A stretch of DNA of 54,958 nucleotides from an uncultured Bacteroidales bacterium. GTDB taxonomy: Bacteria; Bacteroidota; Bacteroidia; Bacteroidales; Paludibacteraceae. The stretch's first letter is position 1. Each line of letters starts with the position of its first letter. Made by a program: the position numbers and the translations under genes. The notes beneath the pieces were generated by a model. That model was not told where the DNA came from, did no database searches, and saw only the letters and a program-made list of their open reading frames with translations. The stretch is taken from the NCBI GenBank assembly GCA_944321155.1, contig CALUKG010000007.1, positions 1-54,958 on the forward strand, written 5' to 3'. This document shows positions 18,271 to 28,317 of this stretch, piece by piece.

Positions 18271-20331
18271 ATGGCAAAAGGTAATATTGGGGTAACGAGT
18301 GATAACATTTTCCCCGTTATCAAAAAATTCTTGTATAGCGACCACGAAATATTCTTGCGCGAACTGGTATCCAATGCGGTTGATGCTACGCAAAAACTGC
18401 GTACACTCGCTTCTGTCAACGAATTCAAAGGCGAATTGGGCGACTTGAAAGTACGGGTTTCCATCGATACAAAAAAAGGCACACTCACTGTGAGCGACCA
18501 TGGTATCGGCATGACTGCTGAAGAAGTGGACAAATACATTAACCAGATTGCATTCTCAGGAGCGGAAGAATTTGTCAATAAATACAAAGACAACGCACAA
18601 GCCATTATCGGACATTTTGGCTTAGGATTCTATTCTGCTTTTATGGTATCCAAAAAGGTGGAAATCTTCTCTCAATCTTACAAGGAAGATGCCCCGGCTG
18701 TACATTGGAGCTGTGACGGCAGCCCTGTATATGATATGGAACAAACCATCAAGGCAGAAAGAGGTACGGATATCGTATTGCACATTGACGACGAATGTAA
18801 GGAATTCCTCGAAGAAAGCAAAATACTCGGTTTGCTCACCAAATACTGCAAGTTCCTGCCGGTGGAAATTGCTTTCGGCAAGAAAAAGGAATGGAAAGAC
18901 GGCAAACAAGTGGAAACTGATGAAGACAATATCATCAACAACACCAATCCTGCATGGACACGCAAACCGGCTGATTTGACCGAAGAGGATTACAGCAAGT
19001 TCTATCATGAACTCTATCCGATGTCAATGGATGAACCACTTTTCCATATTCATCTGAACGTGGACTATCCGTTCAATCTGACCGGTATTCTTTATTTCCC
19101 GCGCATCAAACCCAACATGGATTTGCACAAAAACAAAATCCAGTTGTATTGCAACCAAGTGTTTGTAACGGATTCGGTAGAGAATATTGTACCAGAATAT
19201 CTGACACTGCTGCATGGTGTTATCGACTCACCTGACATTCCGCTAAACGTATCCCGTTCTTATCTGCAGAGCGATGCTAATGTGAAGAAAATATCTGGTC
19301 ATATCACCAAGAAGGTAGCTGACCGCTTGGCTGAGATTTTTAAAACAGACCGCCAGCAGTTTGAAGAAAAGTGGGAAGACATCAAACTGTTTATCCAATA
19401 TGGCATGCTGAGCGACGAGAAATTCTACGAACGTGCTGTCAAATATGCTCTTTTGAGAAACGTAGATAAGAAATACTTCACGTACGAAGAATACAAGACC
19501 CTAATTGAAGGCAACCAGAAGGACAAAAACGGTGACCTTATCTATCTCTACGCCAACGATGCAGATGCACAATACGCTTATATCCAACGTGCCAAGGAAA
19601 AAGGTTATGACGTATTGCTCATGGATAGCCAACTGGATGTGCACATCATCAGTCAGATGGAACAGAAAAACGAAAAGACCCGCTTCGTAAGAGTGGACAG
19701 CGATATCGTGGAGAACCTTATCAAGAAGGAGGATGATCAGAAGGTAACACTGACCGAAGATGAAAAGATGGCACTTGAAGCCGTATTCTCTTCACAACTG
19801 CCAACCATCGAAAAGACCAACTTCATTGTCGGTTTTGAAAATGTAAGTGAAGATGCACTGCCTGTATTCCTCACACAAGAAGAATTCATGCGTCGTATGA
19901 AAGATATGTCAGCCATGGGTGGCGGCATGATGAGTTTCTATGGTGAAATGCCTGATTCTTACAAACTGGTAGTCAACACGGCTCACCCGCTTATCAAAGA
20001 CCTGCTCAAGGCAGAAGAAGAAGCGTGTGCTGAAAAAGTGGCACCTATCGCTGAAGCCCTCAAGGCAAAAGAGGCGGAAGAGGCCAAACTGAAAGAAGAG
20101 CAAAAGGACAAGAAGAGCGACGAGCTCACAACGGAAGAAAAAGACAAGGCAGAAGCCATTACAAAAGAAGTAGCCAAACTGAAAAAGGATATCAAGGATA
20201 TTCGTGCTGCCTTTGCTGCCGACAACGCTACCGTTCATCAGCTTATCGACATAGCGCTCTTGGCTAGCAACTTGCTGAAAGGCGAAGCCTTGGCTGCATT
20301 CGTTAAACGAAGCGTGGAAGTATTGAAATAA
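18271..20331 (+). CDS. htpG: Molecular chaperone HtpG (bacterial Hsp90)
   Basis: The 686-aa protein has the three-part Hsp90 layout. The N-terminal GHKL ATPase domain shows ELVSNAVDATQKLR, DHGIGMTAEEV and GHFGLGFYSAFMV. The middle domain includes NVSRSYLQSDANVKKI, with the conserved ATPase-activating Arg. The C-terminal dimerisation domain carries a long charged coiled-coil-like insertion rich in Lys and Glu, as usual in Bacteroidota. The cytosolic dimer refolds stress-damaged clients. I find no TAnnTTTG box at the expected place, which would fit an alternative heat-shock control, but this is not shown. A strong terminator follows. Confidence 0.96.
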   Translation: MAKGNIGVTSDNIFPVIKKFLYSDHEIFLRELVSNAVDATQKLRTLASVNEFKGELGDLKVRVSIDTKKGTLTVSDHGIGMTAEEVDKYINQIAFSGAEEFVNKYKDNAQAIIGHFGLGFYSAFMVSKKVEIFSQSYKEDAPAVHWSCDGSPVYDMEQTIKAERGTDIVLHIDDECKEFLEESKILGLLTKYCKFLPVEIAFGKKKEWKDGKQVETDEDNIINNTNPAWTRKPADLTEEDYSKFYHELYPMSMDEPLFHIHLNVDYPFNLTGILYFPRIKPNMDLHKNKIQLYCNQVFVTDSVENIVPEYLTLLHGVIDSPDIPLNVSRSYLQSDANVKKISGHITKKVADRLAEIFKTDRQQFEEKWEDIKLFIQYGMLSDEKFYERAVKYALLRNVDKKYFTYEEYKTLIEGNQKDKNGDLIYLYANDADAQYAYIQRAKEKGYDVLLMDSQLDVHIISQMEQKNEKTRFVRVDSDIVENLIKKEDDQKVTLTEDEKMALEAVFSSQLPTIEKTNFIVGFENVSEDALPVFLTQEEFMRRMKDMSAMGGGMMSFYGEMPDSYKLVVNTAHPLIKDLLKAEEEACAEKVAPIAEALKAKEAEEAKLKEEQKDKKSDELTTEEKDKAEAITKEVAKLKKDIKDIRAAFAADNATVHQLIDIALLASNLLKGEALAAFVKRSVEVLK

Positions 20332-20354
20332 GAAATTAAAATACCTATTCTACT

Positions 20355-20397
20355 AAAAAAATCAGGTGCTCTCTCAAGGAAAGCACCTGATTTTTTT
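20355..20397. terminator. Bidirectional terminator between htpG and the kinase gene
   Basis: AAAAAAATCAGGTGCT pairs perfectly over 16 bp with AGCACCTGATTTTTTT around an 11-nt loop. A-run and T-run flanks make it work in both directions for the convergent genes. Confidence 0.9.
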
Positions 20398-20418
20398 ATT
20401 CTCCAATAAAATTGTCGA

Positions 20419-22104
20419 CTAATAACGGAAACTACTACCACCGATAAACTCACGCAACATGGAAGTTGGTGGAATCTCACGCTCTGGAATGGAAATAAAA
20501 TAGTTCAAGAACTTAATCAAGCGGTGTGCCTCTGTATATTCTTCACAATATTTGGGCACCTCAGCCAGTATCGGTTCAGCATGCCGTTTCAATACAGCCA
20601 GCTCAAACAATAAAGCGGAATTGAACATCACATCAGCATTCTCCTGGAATGGGAAAATCCATTTCTCTTCACCACGACGCACACTCGGGGCACGGGCTAT
20701 CGTTTCACGGGCGGAATAATTTCTGAAACGGTAATCACGGATAATGCGTCGCAACAAACGCGTATCAGTTGTAGGAATCCAGTTGTGGTTATCAATATTG
20801 ATGGTGGTCAAAGCCGATACATAAATCTTGAAAAAGGCTTCTTTCGGCATATCCGGAATCAAAGCCGGATTCAAAGCATGTATGCCTTCCAAGATGATTA
20901 CGCCGTCTTTGCTCAACTGCAGTTTATCACCTCTGTAATAGCGTTTACCATCTTCAAAATTGAAAGCCGGCAATTCCACTTCCTTGCCATCTAGCAAATC
21001 TTTAAGCTGCTTGTTGAACAAAGGCAAATCCAATGCATTGATATCCTCAAAATCCCAATCACCGTTCTCATCACGCGGTGTATCCTCGCGATTGACAAAA
21101 TAATTGTCCATTGATATGATTACAGGATTCAAACCATTGACCATCAGCTGGATAGACAAACGCTTGCTAAAAGTGGTCTTACCCGATGAAGAAGGACCTG
21201 ACACTAAAACAAATTTCGGACGTCCACCTTCACGGTTGGTTATCATATCAGCAATTTGGCTCACTTTCTTCTCTTGCAATGCTTCCGACAACTTAATCAT
21301 GTTGAAAGCCTGGTTCTTTTTACATGCCACATTAAATTCCCCCACATTGCTCACATGCATCAATTTATTCCAGCTTACAAACTCATTGAACGTACCAAAC
21401 ATCTTGTCCTGACGCACCAATTCCGGCAAACGGTCAGGATGGTGTTTATCTGGCATTCGGAGCAACATGCCGTCATAATAAGGAATCAAATCAAAGACAG
21501 TGACATAACCGGTTGAGGGCATCAATACGCCATTATAATAATCAATAAAGTCATCCATACGGAAATAGCGGCAATAAGGATTACCCAAGGTCTCAAACAA
21601 AGTTACCTCGCCATCTGTACGTGAGCGGAACAGCTCCTTCACCACCTTGGTTTGCCGCTCTTCACAAATGATGGGCTTGTCTTCCGCTATCAATCGGCAC
21701 ATCTGTTCTTTTATTTCTTTCACCACCTGCTCATCAAATGGTCTGTCCAATTTCCCAAGCGTACAATAATAACCCTTGGAAATCGGGTGTTCAATACGCA
21801 ATTCCGCATTAGGGTACAAATCATGCACAGCGCGTGACAATACCATACTCAACGTACGCACATAACAACGCATTCCCGATGGGGTACTCGCATCAATAAA
21901 TTCAACATCCTTAGGCTTATAAATGTAGAAATTCAAATCCTCCGCCTTATAATTCACACGCGCAGCCACCACCGGATAAGGCAGATGTATATCCAGCGCA
22001 TGATAAATCTCCAACAACGAACTACCCAAAGGAAAATCATGATAGCTTTTGGTATTCTTACAATAAATGGTCACCATTCTGGTGGGCATATTCGTATTTT
22101 CCAT
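20419..22104 (-). CDS. Uridine-kinase-family nucleoside kinase with ThrRS-like N-terminal domains
   Basis: The 561-aa protein joins a TGS-like beta-grasp and ThrRS second-domain-like region (about 10-230) to a phosphoribulokinase/uridine kinase domain (about 290-500). The P-loop GPSSSGKTTFSKRL lies near 303-316, followed by ISMDNYFVNREDTPRDENG, whose Asp and Tyr are typical of the uridine kinase active site. This fused form is common in Bacteroidota and Clostridia and is twice the length of plain Udk. The exact nucleoside substrate is uncertain. The protein is cytoplasmic. It has its own promoter and shares the terminator with htpG. Confidence 0.88.
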   Translation of the reverse strand: MENTNMPTRMVTIYCKNTKSYHDFPLGSSLLEIYHALDIHLPYPVVAARVNYKAEDLNFYIYKPKDVEFIDASTPSGMRCYVRTLSMVLSRAVHDLYPNAELRIEHPISKGYYCTLGKLDRPFDEQVVKEIKEQMCRLIAEDKPIICEERQTKVVKELFRSRTDGEVTLFETLGNPYCRYFRMDDFIDYYNGVLMPSTGYVTVFDLIPYYDGMLLRMPDKHHPDRLPELVRQDKMFGTFNEFVSWNKLMHVSNVGEFNVACKKNQAFNMIKLSEALQEKKVSQIADMITNREGGRPKFVLVSGPSSSGKTTFSKRLSIQLMVNGLNPVIISMDNYFVNREDTPRDENGDWDFEDINALDLPLFNKQLKDLLDGKEVELPAFNFEDGKRYYRGDKLQLSKDGVIILEGIHALNPALIPDMPKEAFFKIYVSALTTINIDNHNWIPTTDTRLLRRIIRDYRFRNYSARETIARAPSVRRGEEKWIFPFQENADVMFNSALLFELAVLKRHAEPILAEVPKYCEEYTEAHRLIKFLNYFISIPEREIPPTSMLREFIGGSSFRY

Positions 22105-22128
22105 AAAAATGACTTTTCACAAACTACG

Positions 22129-22160
22129 CAAAGATAGCGAAAGGCGAGCGCAGAAACAAA
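22129..22160 (-). promoter_or_regulatory. Promoter of the nucleoside kinase gene
   Basis: The minus strand has TTTG (22157-22160), a 20-bp spacer and TATCTTTG (22129-22136), 25 bp before the ATG. Confidence 0.6.
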
Positions 22161-22293
22161 TGCAAAACGCAGTTTTATAATTTGATTATACCAAGCCGCA
22201 TCCTAACTTATCTTAAAGATACGAAAAGGCGAAAGCAATACAAAATGGAAACGCATAAAACATTATAATACACATCCTAACAAAACTGTCCTC

Positions 22294-22326
22294 TTGCTTA
22301 ATACCAACAAAAATTCGTACATTTGT
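22294..22326 (+). promoter_or_regulatory. Promoter of the Na/Pi cotransporter operon
   Basis: TTG (22294-22296), a 22-bp spacer and TACATTTG (22319-22326) precede the ATG at 22355. Confidence 0.5.
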
Positions 22327-22354
22327 GCCGTTATTCATTTTATGACGAACTGCA

Positions 22355-24157
22355 ATGAATTATTCATTACTTGATTTTTTTACACTAATCGGTTCGCTCG
22401 GATTATTCCTTTATGGAATGAAATTGATGAGCGAAGCACTTCAAAAAGTAGCAGGCGAAAAGCTTAGAAACATTCTCACCGCCATGACAAAAAACAGAGT
22501 CATGGGCGTCTTCACCGGAATCCTTATCACGGCCTTAATCCAATCCTCATCGGCCACAACCGTTATGGTTGTCAGTTTTGTCAACGCCGGTTTGCTCACC
22601 CTTGTACAGTCCATTACGGTCATTATGGGAGCCAATATCGGTACTACCGTTACGGCATGGATTATTTCGCTTTTCGGATTCAAAGTCAGTATTGCCACCA
22701 TTGCGGTTCCTCTGATTGCCGTTGCAATACCATTTATTTTCTCCAGCAACAACCATAGAAGATATTGGGGTGAATTCATTATTGGTTTCTCATTGCTTTT
22801 CCTCGGACTGGAAGGCCTTAAAACCAATGCACCCGACTTGAACGCCAACCCTGATATGCTGGCCTTCGTCCAGAATTATACGGATATGGGCTACTTGTCA
22901 GTATTGCTTTTCCTGTTCATTGGCACTTTGCTCACAGTCATCGTCCAATCATCTTCTGCCACCATGGCCATCACTCTTATCATGTGTGCCAACGGATGGA
23001 TTCCTTTTGAACTGGCAGCAGCCATGGTTTTGGGTGAAAATATCGGTACTACCATCACAGCAAATATAGCAGCCATTCCGGCAAATGTCTCGGCCAAAAG
23101 AGCGGCATTCTCACACCTTATCTTCAATGTATTTGGCGTTATCTGGATGCTCTGCCTGTTTTATCCCTTCACAAGAATGATTGCCTATTTTGTCGGACAG
23201 ATGGATATGGGTGACCCAAGAGATTTGATTGCATTCTCACAAAGCCTGCCAGCCGAAACCATGAAAGCCATTACAGCAGGGAGCGAACAGCTCTCACCAG
23301 AATTGACACAACTGCGCGACCAATACCTCAACTACCAAATCTCTACATCCTACGCTCTTTCGTTGTTCCACACAACCTTCAATATCCTCAATACTTTCAT
23401 TATGATATGGTTTGTCAAACCAATTGCAAACCTTGTTTCCATCATTATCAAAAAGAAGGAATCAGACGAAGAGTTCCAGCTCAAATACATTTCCACGGGT
23501 ATGCTTTCCACTTCAGAACTTTCCATTCTTCAAGCATGGAAAGAAATCGGTCTGTATGCTGAACGGACCCAAAGAATGTTTGGAATGGTAAGAGAACTCT
23601 ACAAAGAGAACAATGAAAATGAATTCGTAAAAATCTATTCCAGAATAGAAAAATATGAAAACATCTGCGACCGTATGGAAATTGAGATTGCCGATTATCT
23701 ATCAAAAGTAGCCGACGGACGTTTGAGTAATATCAGTAAGCACAAGATACACACCATGTTGCGTATTGTTTCTGAAATTGAAAGTGTGGGCGACAGCTGC
23801 TTCAACCTGGCAAGAATCATACAACGCAAAAGAAATGACAAAACTGAATACACCGACTATATCAACGACAACATCGATCTGATGTTCAATCTGGTGGAAG
23901 GTGCCATTTACCAAATGACCAATACACTCAAAAGTGACAATTCTTTGGATATGGACGAATTCAACAGATCGGTCAACATTGAAAGTGAAATCAACAATTT
24001 CAGAAATCAGCTGAAAAACCAGAACGCAGTCAACGTCAACAACAGAGACTACGATTATCTGGCTAGCGTAACATACATGGACACTATCAACGAGTGCGAA
24101 AAAATGGGCGACTATGTCATCAATGTTATGGAAGCACTCAGGGAAGCAGAAAAATAG
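22355..24157 (+). CDS. Na+/phosphate cotransporter family protein with PhoU-like tail
   Basis: The 600-aa inner-membrane protein has two inverted Na_Pi_cotrans repeats, each with the diagnostic QSSSAT motif (ALIQSSSATTVMVV near 60; VIVQSSSATMAITL near 197). About eight hydrophobic segments span residues 1-350. From about 375 the protein is soluble and helical, with the pattern of a PhoU domain (MEIEIADYLSKVADGRLS; SVGDSCFNLARIIQRK). The family imports inorganic phosphate with sodium, and the PhoU part probably regulates it. Its stop codon is immediately followed by the ATG of the next gene, so the two are co-translated. Confidence 0.92.
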   Translation: MNYSLLDFFTLIGSLGLFLYGMKLMSEALQKVAGEKLRNILTAMTKNRVMGVFTGILITALIQSSSATTVMVVSFVNAGLLTLVQSITVIMGANIGTTVTAWIISLFGFKVSIATIAVPLIAVAIPFIFSSNNHRRYWGEFIIGFSLLFLGLEGLKTNAPDLNANPDMLAFVQNYTDMGYLSVLLFLFIGTLLTVIVQSSSATMAITLIMCANGWIPFELAAAMVLGENIGTTITANIAAIPANVSAKRAAFSHLIFNVFGVIWMLCLFYPFTRMIAYFVGQMDMGDPRDLIAFSQSLPAETMKAITAGSEQLSPELTQLRDQYLNYQISTSYALSLFHTTFNILNTFIMIWFVKPIANLVSIIIKKKESDEEFQLKYISTGMLSTSELSILQAWKEIGLYAERTQRMFGMVRELYKENNENEFVKIYSRIEKYENICDRMEIEIADYLSKVADGRLSNISKHKIHTMLRIVSEIESVGDSCFNLARIIQRKRNDKTEYTDYINDNIDLMFNLVEGAIYQMTNTLKSDNSLDMDEFNRSVNIESEINNFRNQLKNQNAVNVNNRDYDYLASVTYMDTINECEKMGDYVINVMEALREAEK

Positions 24158-25012
24158 ATGCGGAAATTCTTTTTAATTTGGATGATTGCTCTATGCGCAG
24201 GAAATCTGCTTGCGCAAGAACAACGCATTTTTCTCCATACAGGAAACAGTATCACTGGAACTGTCATTGCCCAAAACGAACAGGTAATCATGTTGAAGAC
24301 CTCAGACGGGCAAACCCTGCAATATCCTGCCAAAGAGATAAAGGCTGTTGTTGACAACACCATCAGAAATGTCAAAACCAGTACAGGAGAAAAATTCAAG
24401 GCATATATCGTTAAAGAAAACAGCGAAATCGCAGTTTTCATAACACCGGATGGCCAAATGCTGCAATACCCTATTGCCGCACTGAAAAGCAATGACAACC
24501 ATGCCCCAGCCGATGACAACACTAAAGCCCCCAATAACCCACTCGGCCTACAATTAGCTATAAAGGCCGGCTCTTCCATCAACGACCCTTCTTTCAATAT
24601 GGAAGGCAATCTGGTAATTGGCTACAGAAATATCCTGCAACAGAGATTCTTCGTGGGAATTGGAACTGGCTTCATCCTAAAAAACAATGAACAACAGCAG
24701 ACCCAGTTGCCCTTGTTTATGCGTGTTGAATACCACCCGTTACACCAAAGCAACTGGTCACCTTTTATCGGATTGGACGGAGGCTACATGTTTCAGCTAA
24801 CTCCCAAACGGCAGGGAGGAGCAATGACTGAATTGTCAGTGGGAGCACGAATGAACTTCGGTAAAAAGCCCAATGCATTACAATTGTCTGTTTATTGCAA
24901 AGCCTATCAGGGAAACACAACGATAACTGAATATATTGACAATCAGCCTTTCACAAGAGATGCCAGCGCAACAACCGTTGACTTAGGCGCACGCATTGCC
25001 ATTCTTTTTTAA
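24158..25012 (+). CDS. Outer-membrane beta-barrel protein of unknown function
   Basis: The 284-aa protein starts directly after the cotransporter stop (TAG then ATG, no gap). The signal peptide is MRKFFLIWMIALCAGNLLAQ. The N-terminal part carries two short repeats of a small beta domain (ITGTVIAQNEQVIMLKTSDG and KAYIVKENSEIAVFITPDGQ, each followed by LQYP). The second half alternates aromatic and polar residues like an 8-strand barrel and ends in IAILF. It may be a phosphate-related porin because of the coupling to the transporter, but that is inference. The 3' end overlaps the convergent small gene by 4 bp. Confidence 0.8.
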   Translation: MRKFFLIWMIALCAGNLLAQEQRIFLHTGNSITGTVIAQNEQVIMLKTSDGQTLQYPAKEIKAVVDNTIRNVKTSTGEKFKAYIVKENSEIAVFITPDGQMLQYPIAALKSNDNHAPADDNTKAPNNPLGLQLAIKAGSSINDPSFNMEGNLVIGYRNILQQRFFVGIGTGFILKNNEQQQTQLPLFMRVEYHPLHQSNWSPFIGLDGGYMFQLTPKRQGGAMTELSVGARMNFGKKPNALQLSVYCKAYQGNTTITEYIDNQPFTRDASATTVDLGARIAILF

Positions 25013-25212
25013 AACAAGGTAGGATGGTCTTCGTCAAAACGACGTAAAATGGCATTGATAACCGCCTCACGGATAAATTTACTTTTATTACTGATGCGAT
25101 ATCGTTGGCAATAACGCTCCAAAGCACGCTCCTCCTGCTCATTCAGCACAAAAGTATGGCGATGAACCCTCACAGAAGGACGACGAGGTGATTTGGGTGA
25201 CTTTGAAGGCAT
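25009..25212 (-). CDS. Small ribbon-helix-helix-like protein
   Basis: This is a 67-aa basic protein with a disordered Ser/Pro/Lys N-terminus. The core has the ribbon-helix-helix pattern: a short strand HTFVLNEQEERAL, then two helices ending SKFIREAVINAILRRF. Such proteins are DNA-binding regulators, antitoxins or mobilisation accessory proteins. No toxin or relaxase gene is adjacent, so it stands alone. A TACTTTTG box on the minus strand at 25236-25243 could be its -7 element. Its stop overlaps that of the barrel gene. Confidence 0.7.
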   Translation of the reverse strand: MPSKSPKSPRRPSVRVHRHTFVLNEQEERALERYCQRYRISNKSKFIREAVINAILRRFDEDHPTLF

Positions 25213-25272
25213 GGATTCTTAAACTAATTCTACCACAAAAGTACAACGATTCAACGAATAATAAAAACAGAA

Positions 25273-25638
25273 ATGGCCAAACACAATGATTTAGGACGTC
25301 AAGGTGAAGAATTTGCAGTAAAATACCTTAAAGAAAAAGGATACCTTATCAGAGAAACCAACTGGCGAAACGGTAAACTGGAACTCGACATCATTGCCGA
25401 ATCAAACCATACACTGGTCATCGTAGAGGTTAAGACACGCCATTCCGACTATATCAGCCACCCGGAGGAGGCCGTTACCCATACCAAAATCAGACACATT
25501 GTCAAAGCAACCGACCATTACATCAGAATGCACAATATTGACATGGACATACGCTTTGACATCATCTCACTCGTCAAACACCAAAACACATTCAGAATCG
25601 AACACATAGAAGATGCATTTATCGCACCAATTGACTGA
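25273..25638 (+). CDS. yraN: YraN family (UPF0102) nuclease-like protein
   Basis: The 121-aa protein has the standard YraN length. It shows the family start (LGRQGEEFAVKYLKEKGY) and the restriction-endonuclease-like core: NWRNGKLELDIIAE followed by VIVEVKTR, giving the D...ExK motif. The fold is that of Holliday junction resolvases, but the cellular role is not settled. It lies 69 bp before purH and in the same direction, but purH has its own promoter. Confidence 0.93.
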   Translation: MAKHNDLGRQGEEFAVKYLKEKGYLIRETNWRNGKLELDIIAESNHTLVIVEVKTRHSDYISHPEEAVTHTKIRHIVKATDHYIRMHNIDMDIRFDIISLVKHQNTFRIEHIEDAFIAPID

Positions 25639-25656
25639 ACATCACACAAAATCACT

Positions 25657-25688
25657 ATTGCGACAACCAACATTTTTTCATAGCTTTG
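25657..25688 (+). promoter_or_regulatory. Promoter of purH
   Basis: ATTG (25657-25660), a 20-bp spacer and TAGCTTTG (25681-25688). Transcription would begin near 25695, downstream of the ATG at 25690, which rules that codon out as the start. Confidence 0.6.
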
Positions 25689-25707
25689 CATGCTTCAAAC
25701 AAAAAGC

Positions 25708-27237
25708 ATGGCAGGTATGGAAAACAAAACAATTAAAAGAGCATTAATCTCTGTGTATCACAAAGATAATCTCGAGCTGATTCTGGAAAAGCTACATGAA
25801 GAAGGAGTGGAAATTCTTTCCACAGGCGGAACGCAACAATTCATAGAATCACTCAACATCCCTTGTAAAGCGGTTGAAGACCTTACCTCCTATCCATCCA
25901 TACTCGGTGGAAGAGTTAAGACTTTGCATCCGAAAGTATTTGGGGGCATTTTGTGCAGAAGAGACAATACAAACGACCAACAGCAGATAGAACAATACGA
26001 AATTCCTGAAATTGACCTCGTTATTGTTGACCTTTATCCTTTCGAGGATACAGTGGCCAGTGGCGCGTCTCACCAGGATATTATCGAAAAAATCGACATA
26101 GGAGGCATTTCACTCATCAGAGCGGCTGCCAAAAACTATAAAGACGTGCTGATTGTAGCATCCAAACAACAATACCAACCGCTGTTGAACATCCTCAATG
26201 ACAAAGGTGCTGAATCTTCTTTGGACGAAAGATTATGGTTTGCCAAAGAGGCATTTGCCGTTTCTTCACAATACGACTCTGCTATCTTCAATTATTTTGA
26301 CGCCGACAACAAAAGCGCTTTCAGAATGGCTGCCAACGGTTCAAAGACATTGAGATATGGAGAGAATCCTCACCAAAAGGGCTTTTTCTTCGGCAATTTC
26401 GATGAGATGTTCGAACAATTGCACGGCAAGGAAATCTCTTACAACAATCTGCTTGACATTGACGCAGCTGTCAATCTGATCAACGACTTCGATGATATTA
26501 CTGTAGCTATCCTCAAACACAACAATGCATGCGGACTGGCATCCAGAAGCAACCTGACGCAAGCATGGAAGGATGCACTGGCAGGTGACCCGGTTTCTGC
26601 ATTTGGAGGCATCATCATTGCCAACGCAGTTATTGACAAGGCCACTGCCGAAGAAATCAATAAAATATTCTTTGAAGTAATCATTGCACCTGATTATGAC
26701 ATCGATGCACTGGAAATATTGACAACTAAGAAGAACCGCATTATCTTGATTCAAAAGCAAAACAACAAAAGCAAATTGCAATTCCGCTCGTTGCTCAATG
26801 GTGTGCTTGTACAGGATAGAGACCTGAAAACGGAAACCCCAGAAGAACTGACACCTGTTACCAACAAACAGGCTACACCACAGGAAATCGAAGACATGCT
26901 CTTTGCCAATATCATTGTCAAACATTCCAAGTCCAACGCTATTGTTTTAGCGAAGAACAAACAGCTTTGCGCCAGCGGTGTGGGACAAACTTCGCGTGTT
27001 GACGCACTCAAACAGGCTATCGAGAAGGCACACAGCTTCAACTTCGACCTGCAGGGAGCAGTAATGGCAAGCGATGCCTTCTTCCCATTCCCTGATTGCG
27101 TGGAATTGGCTGCCAATGCGGGTATCACGGCTGTTATCCAACCGGGCGGCTCTATCAACGACCAAAAGTCCATTGACATGTGCAACGAAAAGAATGTGGC
27201 AATGGTAACTACTGGTTTCAGACATTTCAAACATTAG
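25708..27237 (+). CDS. purH: Bifunctional AICAR formyltransferase / IMP cyclohydrolase
   Basis: The protein does the last two steps of IMP synthesis in the cytoplasm. The N-terminal MGS-like IMP cyclohydrolase domain (RALISVYHKD, STGGTQQFIES, GGRVKTLHPKVFGGIL) is followed by the AICAR transformylase domain with LRYGENPHQKG and LKHNNACGLAS. The C-terminus reads NVAMVTTGFRHFKH, normal for the family. I choose ATG 25708 (509 aa); 25717 (506 aa) is as good. The upstream ATG at 25690 would lie at or before the transcription start. mreB follows after 29 bp, so the two are likely one transcript. Confidence 0.95.
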   Translation: MAGMENKTIKRALISVYHKDNLELILEKLHEEGVEILSTGGTQQFIESLNIPCKAVEDLTSYPSILGGRVKTLHPKVFGGILCRRDNTNDQQQIEQYEIPEIDLVIVDLYPFEDTVASGASHQDIIEKIDIGGISLIRAAAKNYKDVLIVASKQQYQPLLNILNDKGAESSLDERLWFAKEAFAVSSQYDSAIFNYFDADNKSAFRMAANGSKTLRYGENPHQKGFFFGNFDEMFEQLHGKEISYNNLLDIDAAVNLINDFDDITVAILKHNNACGLASRSNLTQAWKDALAGDPVSAFGGIIIANAVIDKATAEEINKIFFEVIIAPDYDIDALEILTTKKNRIILIQKQNNKSKLQFRSLLNGVLVQDRDLKTETPEELTPVTNKQATPQEIEDMLFANIIVKHSKSNAIVLAKNKQLCASGVGQTSRVDALKQAIEKAHSFNFDLQGAVMASDAFFPFPDCVELAANAGITAVIQPGGSINDQKSIDMCNEKNVAMVTTGFRHFKH

Positions 27238-27266
27238 AATAACTACATTAAAACGAACTATACAAA

Positions 27267-28289
27267 ATGGGACTATTTTCTTTTACACAAGAAATCGCAA
27301 TTGACCTTGGTACGGCAAATACCATCATCATTTGCGATGATAAAATTGTTGTTGACGAGCCTTCTGTTGTGGCGCTCGACAGCAAGCACGATGACAAGTT
27401 GTTTGCAATCGGAAAGAAAGCACGACAGATGATTGGCCGTGAACCATCCGGTATCCGTACGGTTCGCCCCTTGAGAGATGGTGTGATTGCCGATTTCTAT
27501 GCTTGCGAAATGATGATGAGAGGCATGATCAAAATGATCCCCAACAAGAACAAATTGTTCACCCCTTCACTGAAAATGGTAGTCTGCATCCCTTCCGGCA
27601 GTACAGAAGTGGAAATCCGTGCTGTGCGTGACTCTTCCGAACATGCTGGTGGCCGTGAAGTCTATATGATTTACGAACCGATGGCGGCTGCTATCGGTAT
27701 CGGTATTGACGTGGAAGCCCCGCAAGGCTGTATGATTGTCGATATAGGTGGTGGTACTACGGAAATTGCCGTTATTTCACTGGGTGGTATCGTTTCCAAC
27801 AAGTCCATCAAGATTGCCGGTGACGACCTCAACGATGATATCGTAGAATACATGGGCCGTATGCACAATATGCGTGTAGCTGAACCGACTGCCGAGCAAA
27901 TCAAGATTCACGTAGGCTCTGCATTGACCGATTTGGAAGACGCTCCGGAAGATTACATTGTGAAAGGTCCTAACCGTATGACGGCCCTGCCAATGGAAGT
28001 GCCTGTTTCCTATCAGGAAATTGCACACTGTCTGGAAAAATCAATCGCTAAAATCGAAAACGCTATCCTTAGCGCATTGGAACAGACACCCCCTGAGCTA
28101 TATGCCGATATTGTGGACAGAGGTATTTTTCTGGCAGGTGGTGGTGCTTTGCTGCGTGGATTGGACAAACGTCTCACCAACAAAATCAATATTCCGTTCC
28201 ATGTGGCTGACGACCCATTGAGAGCTGTGGCAAGAGGAACAGGTATTGCACTTAAAAACGTAGACAAACTGTCATTCCTCATTCGATAG
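27267..28289 (+). CDS. mreB: Rod-shape-determining actin homologue MreB
   Basis: The 340-aa protein shows the actin-fold nucleotide-binding motifs: phosphate 1 IAIDLGTANT, phosphate 2 MIVDIGGGTTEIAVISLGG and the adenosine loop GIFLAGGGALLRGLD. Length and motifs are those of MreB, a cytoplasmic filament that directs lateral wall synthesis. It lies 29 bp behind purH, the usual Bacteroidales order. Unusually, mreC, mreD, pbp2 and rodA do not follow. A strong terminator starts 28 bp after the stop and the next gene is on the opposite strand. Confidence 0.95.
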   Translation: MGLFSFTQEIAIDLGTANTIIICDDKIVVDEPSVVALDSKHDDKLFAIGKKARQMIGREPSGIRTVRPLRDGVIADFYACEMMMRGMIKMIPNKNKLFTPSLKMVVCIPSGSTEVEIRAVRDSSEHAGGREVYMIYEPMAAAIGIGIDVEAPQGCMIVDIGGGTTEIAVISLGGIVSNKSIKIAGDDLNDDIVEYMGRMHNMRVAEPTAEQIKIHVGSALTDLEDAPEDYIVKGPNRMTALPMEVPVSYQEIAHCLEKSIAKIENAILSALEQTPPELYADIVDRGIFLAGGGALLRGLDKRLTNKINIPFHVADDPLRAVARGTGIALKNVDKLSFLIR

Positions 28290-28317
28290 GAAACGCTACA
28301 TTTCTTTACTTGATACA

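Noticed and set aside
25009..25212. Toxin-antitoxin pair
   Set aside because: The ribbon-helix-helix protein has no toxin-sized partner on either side.
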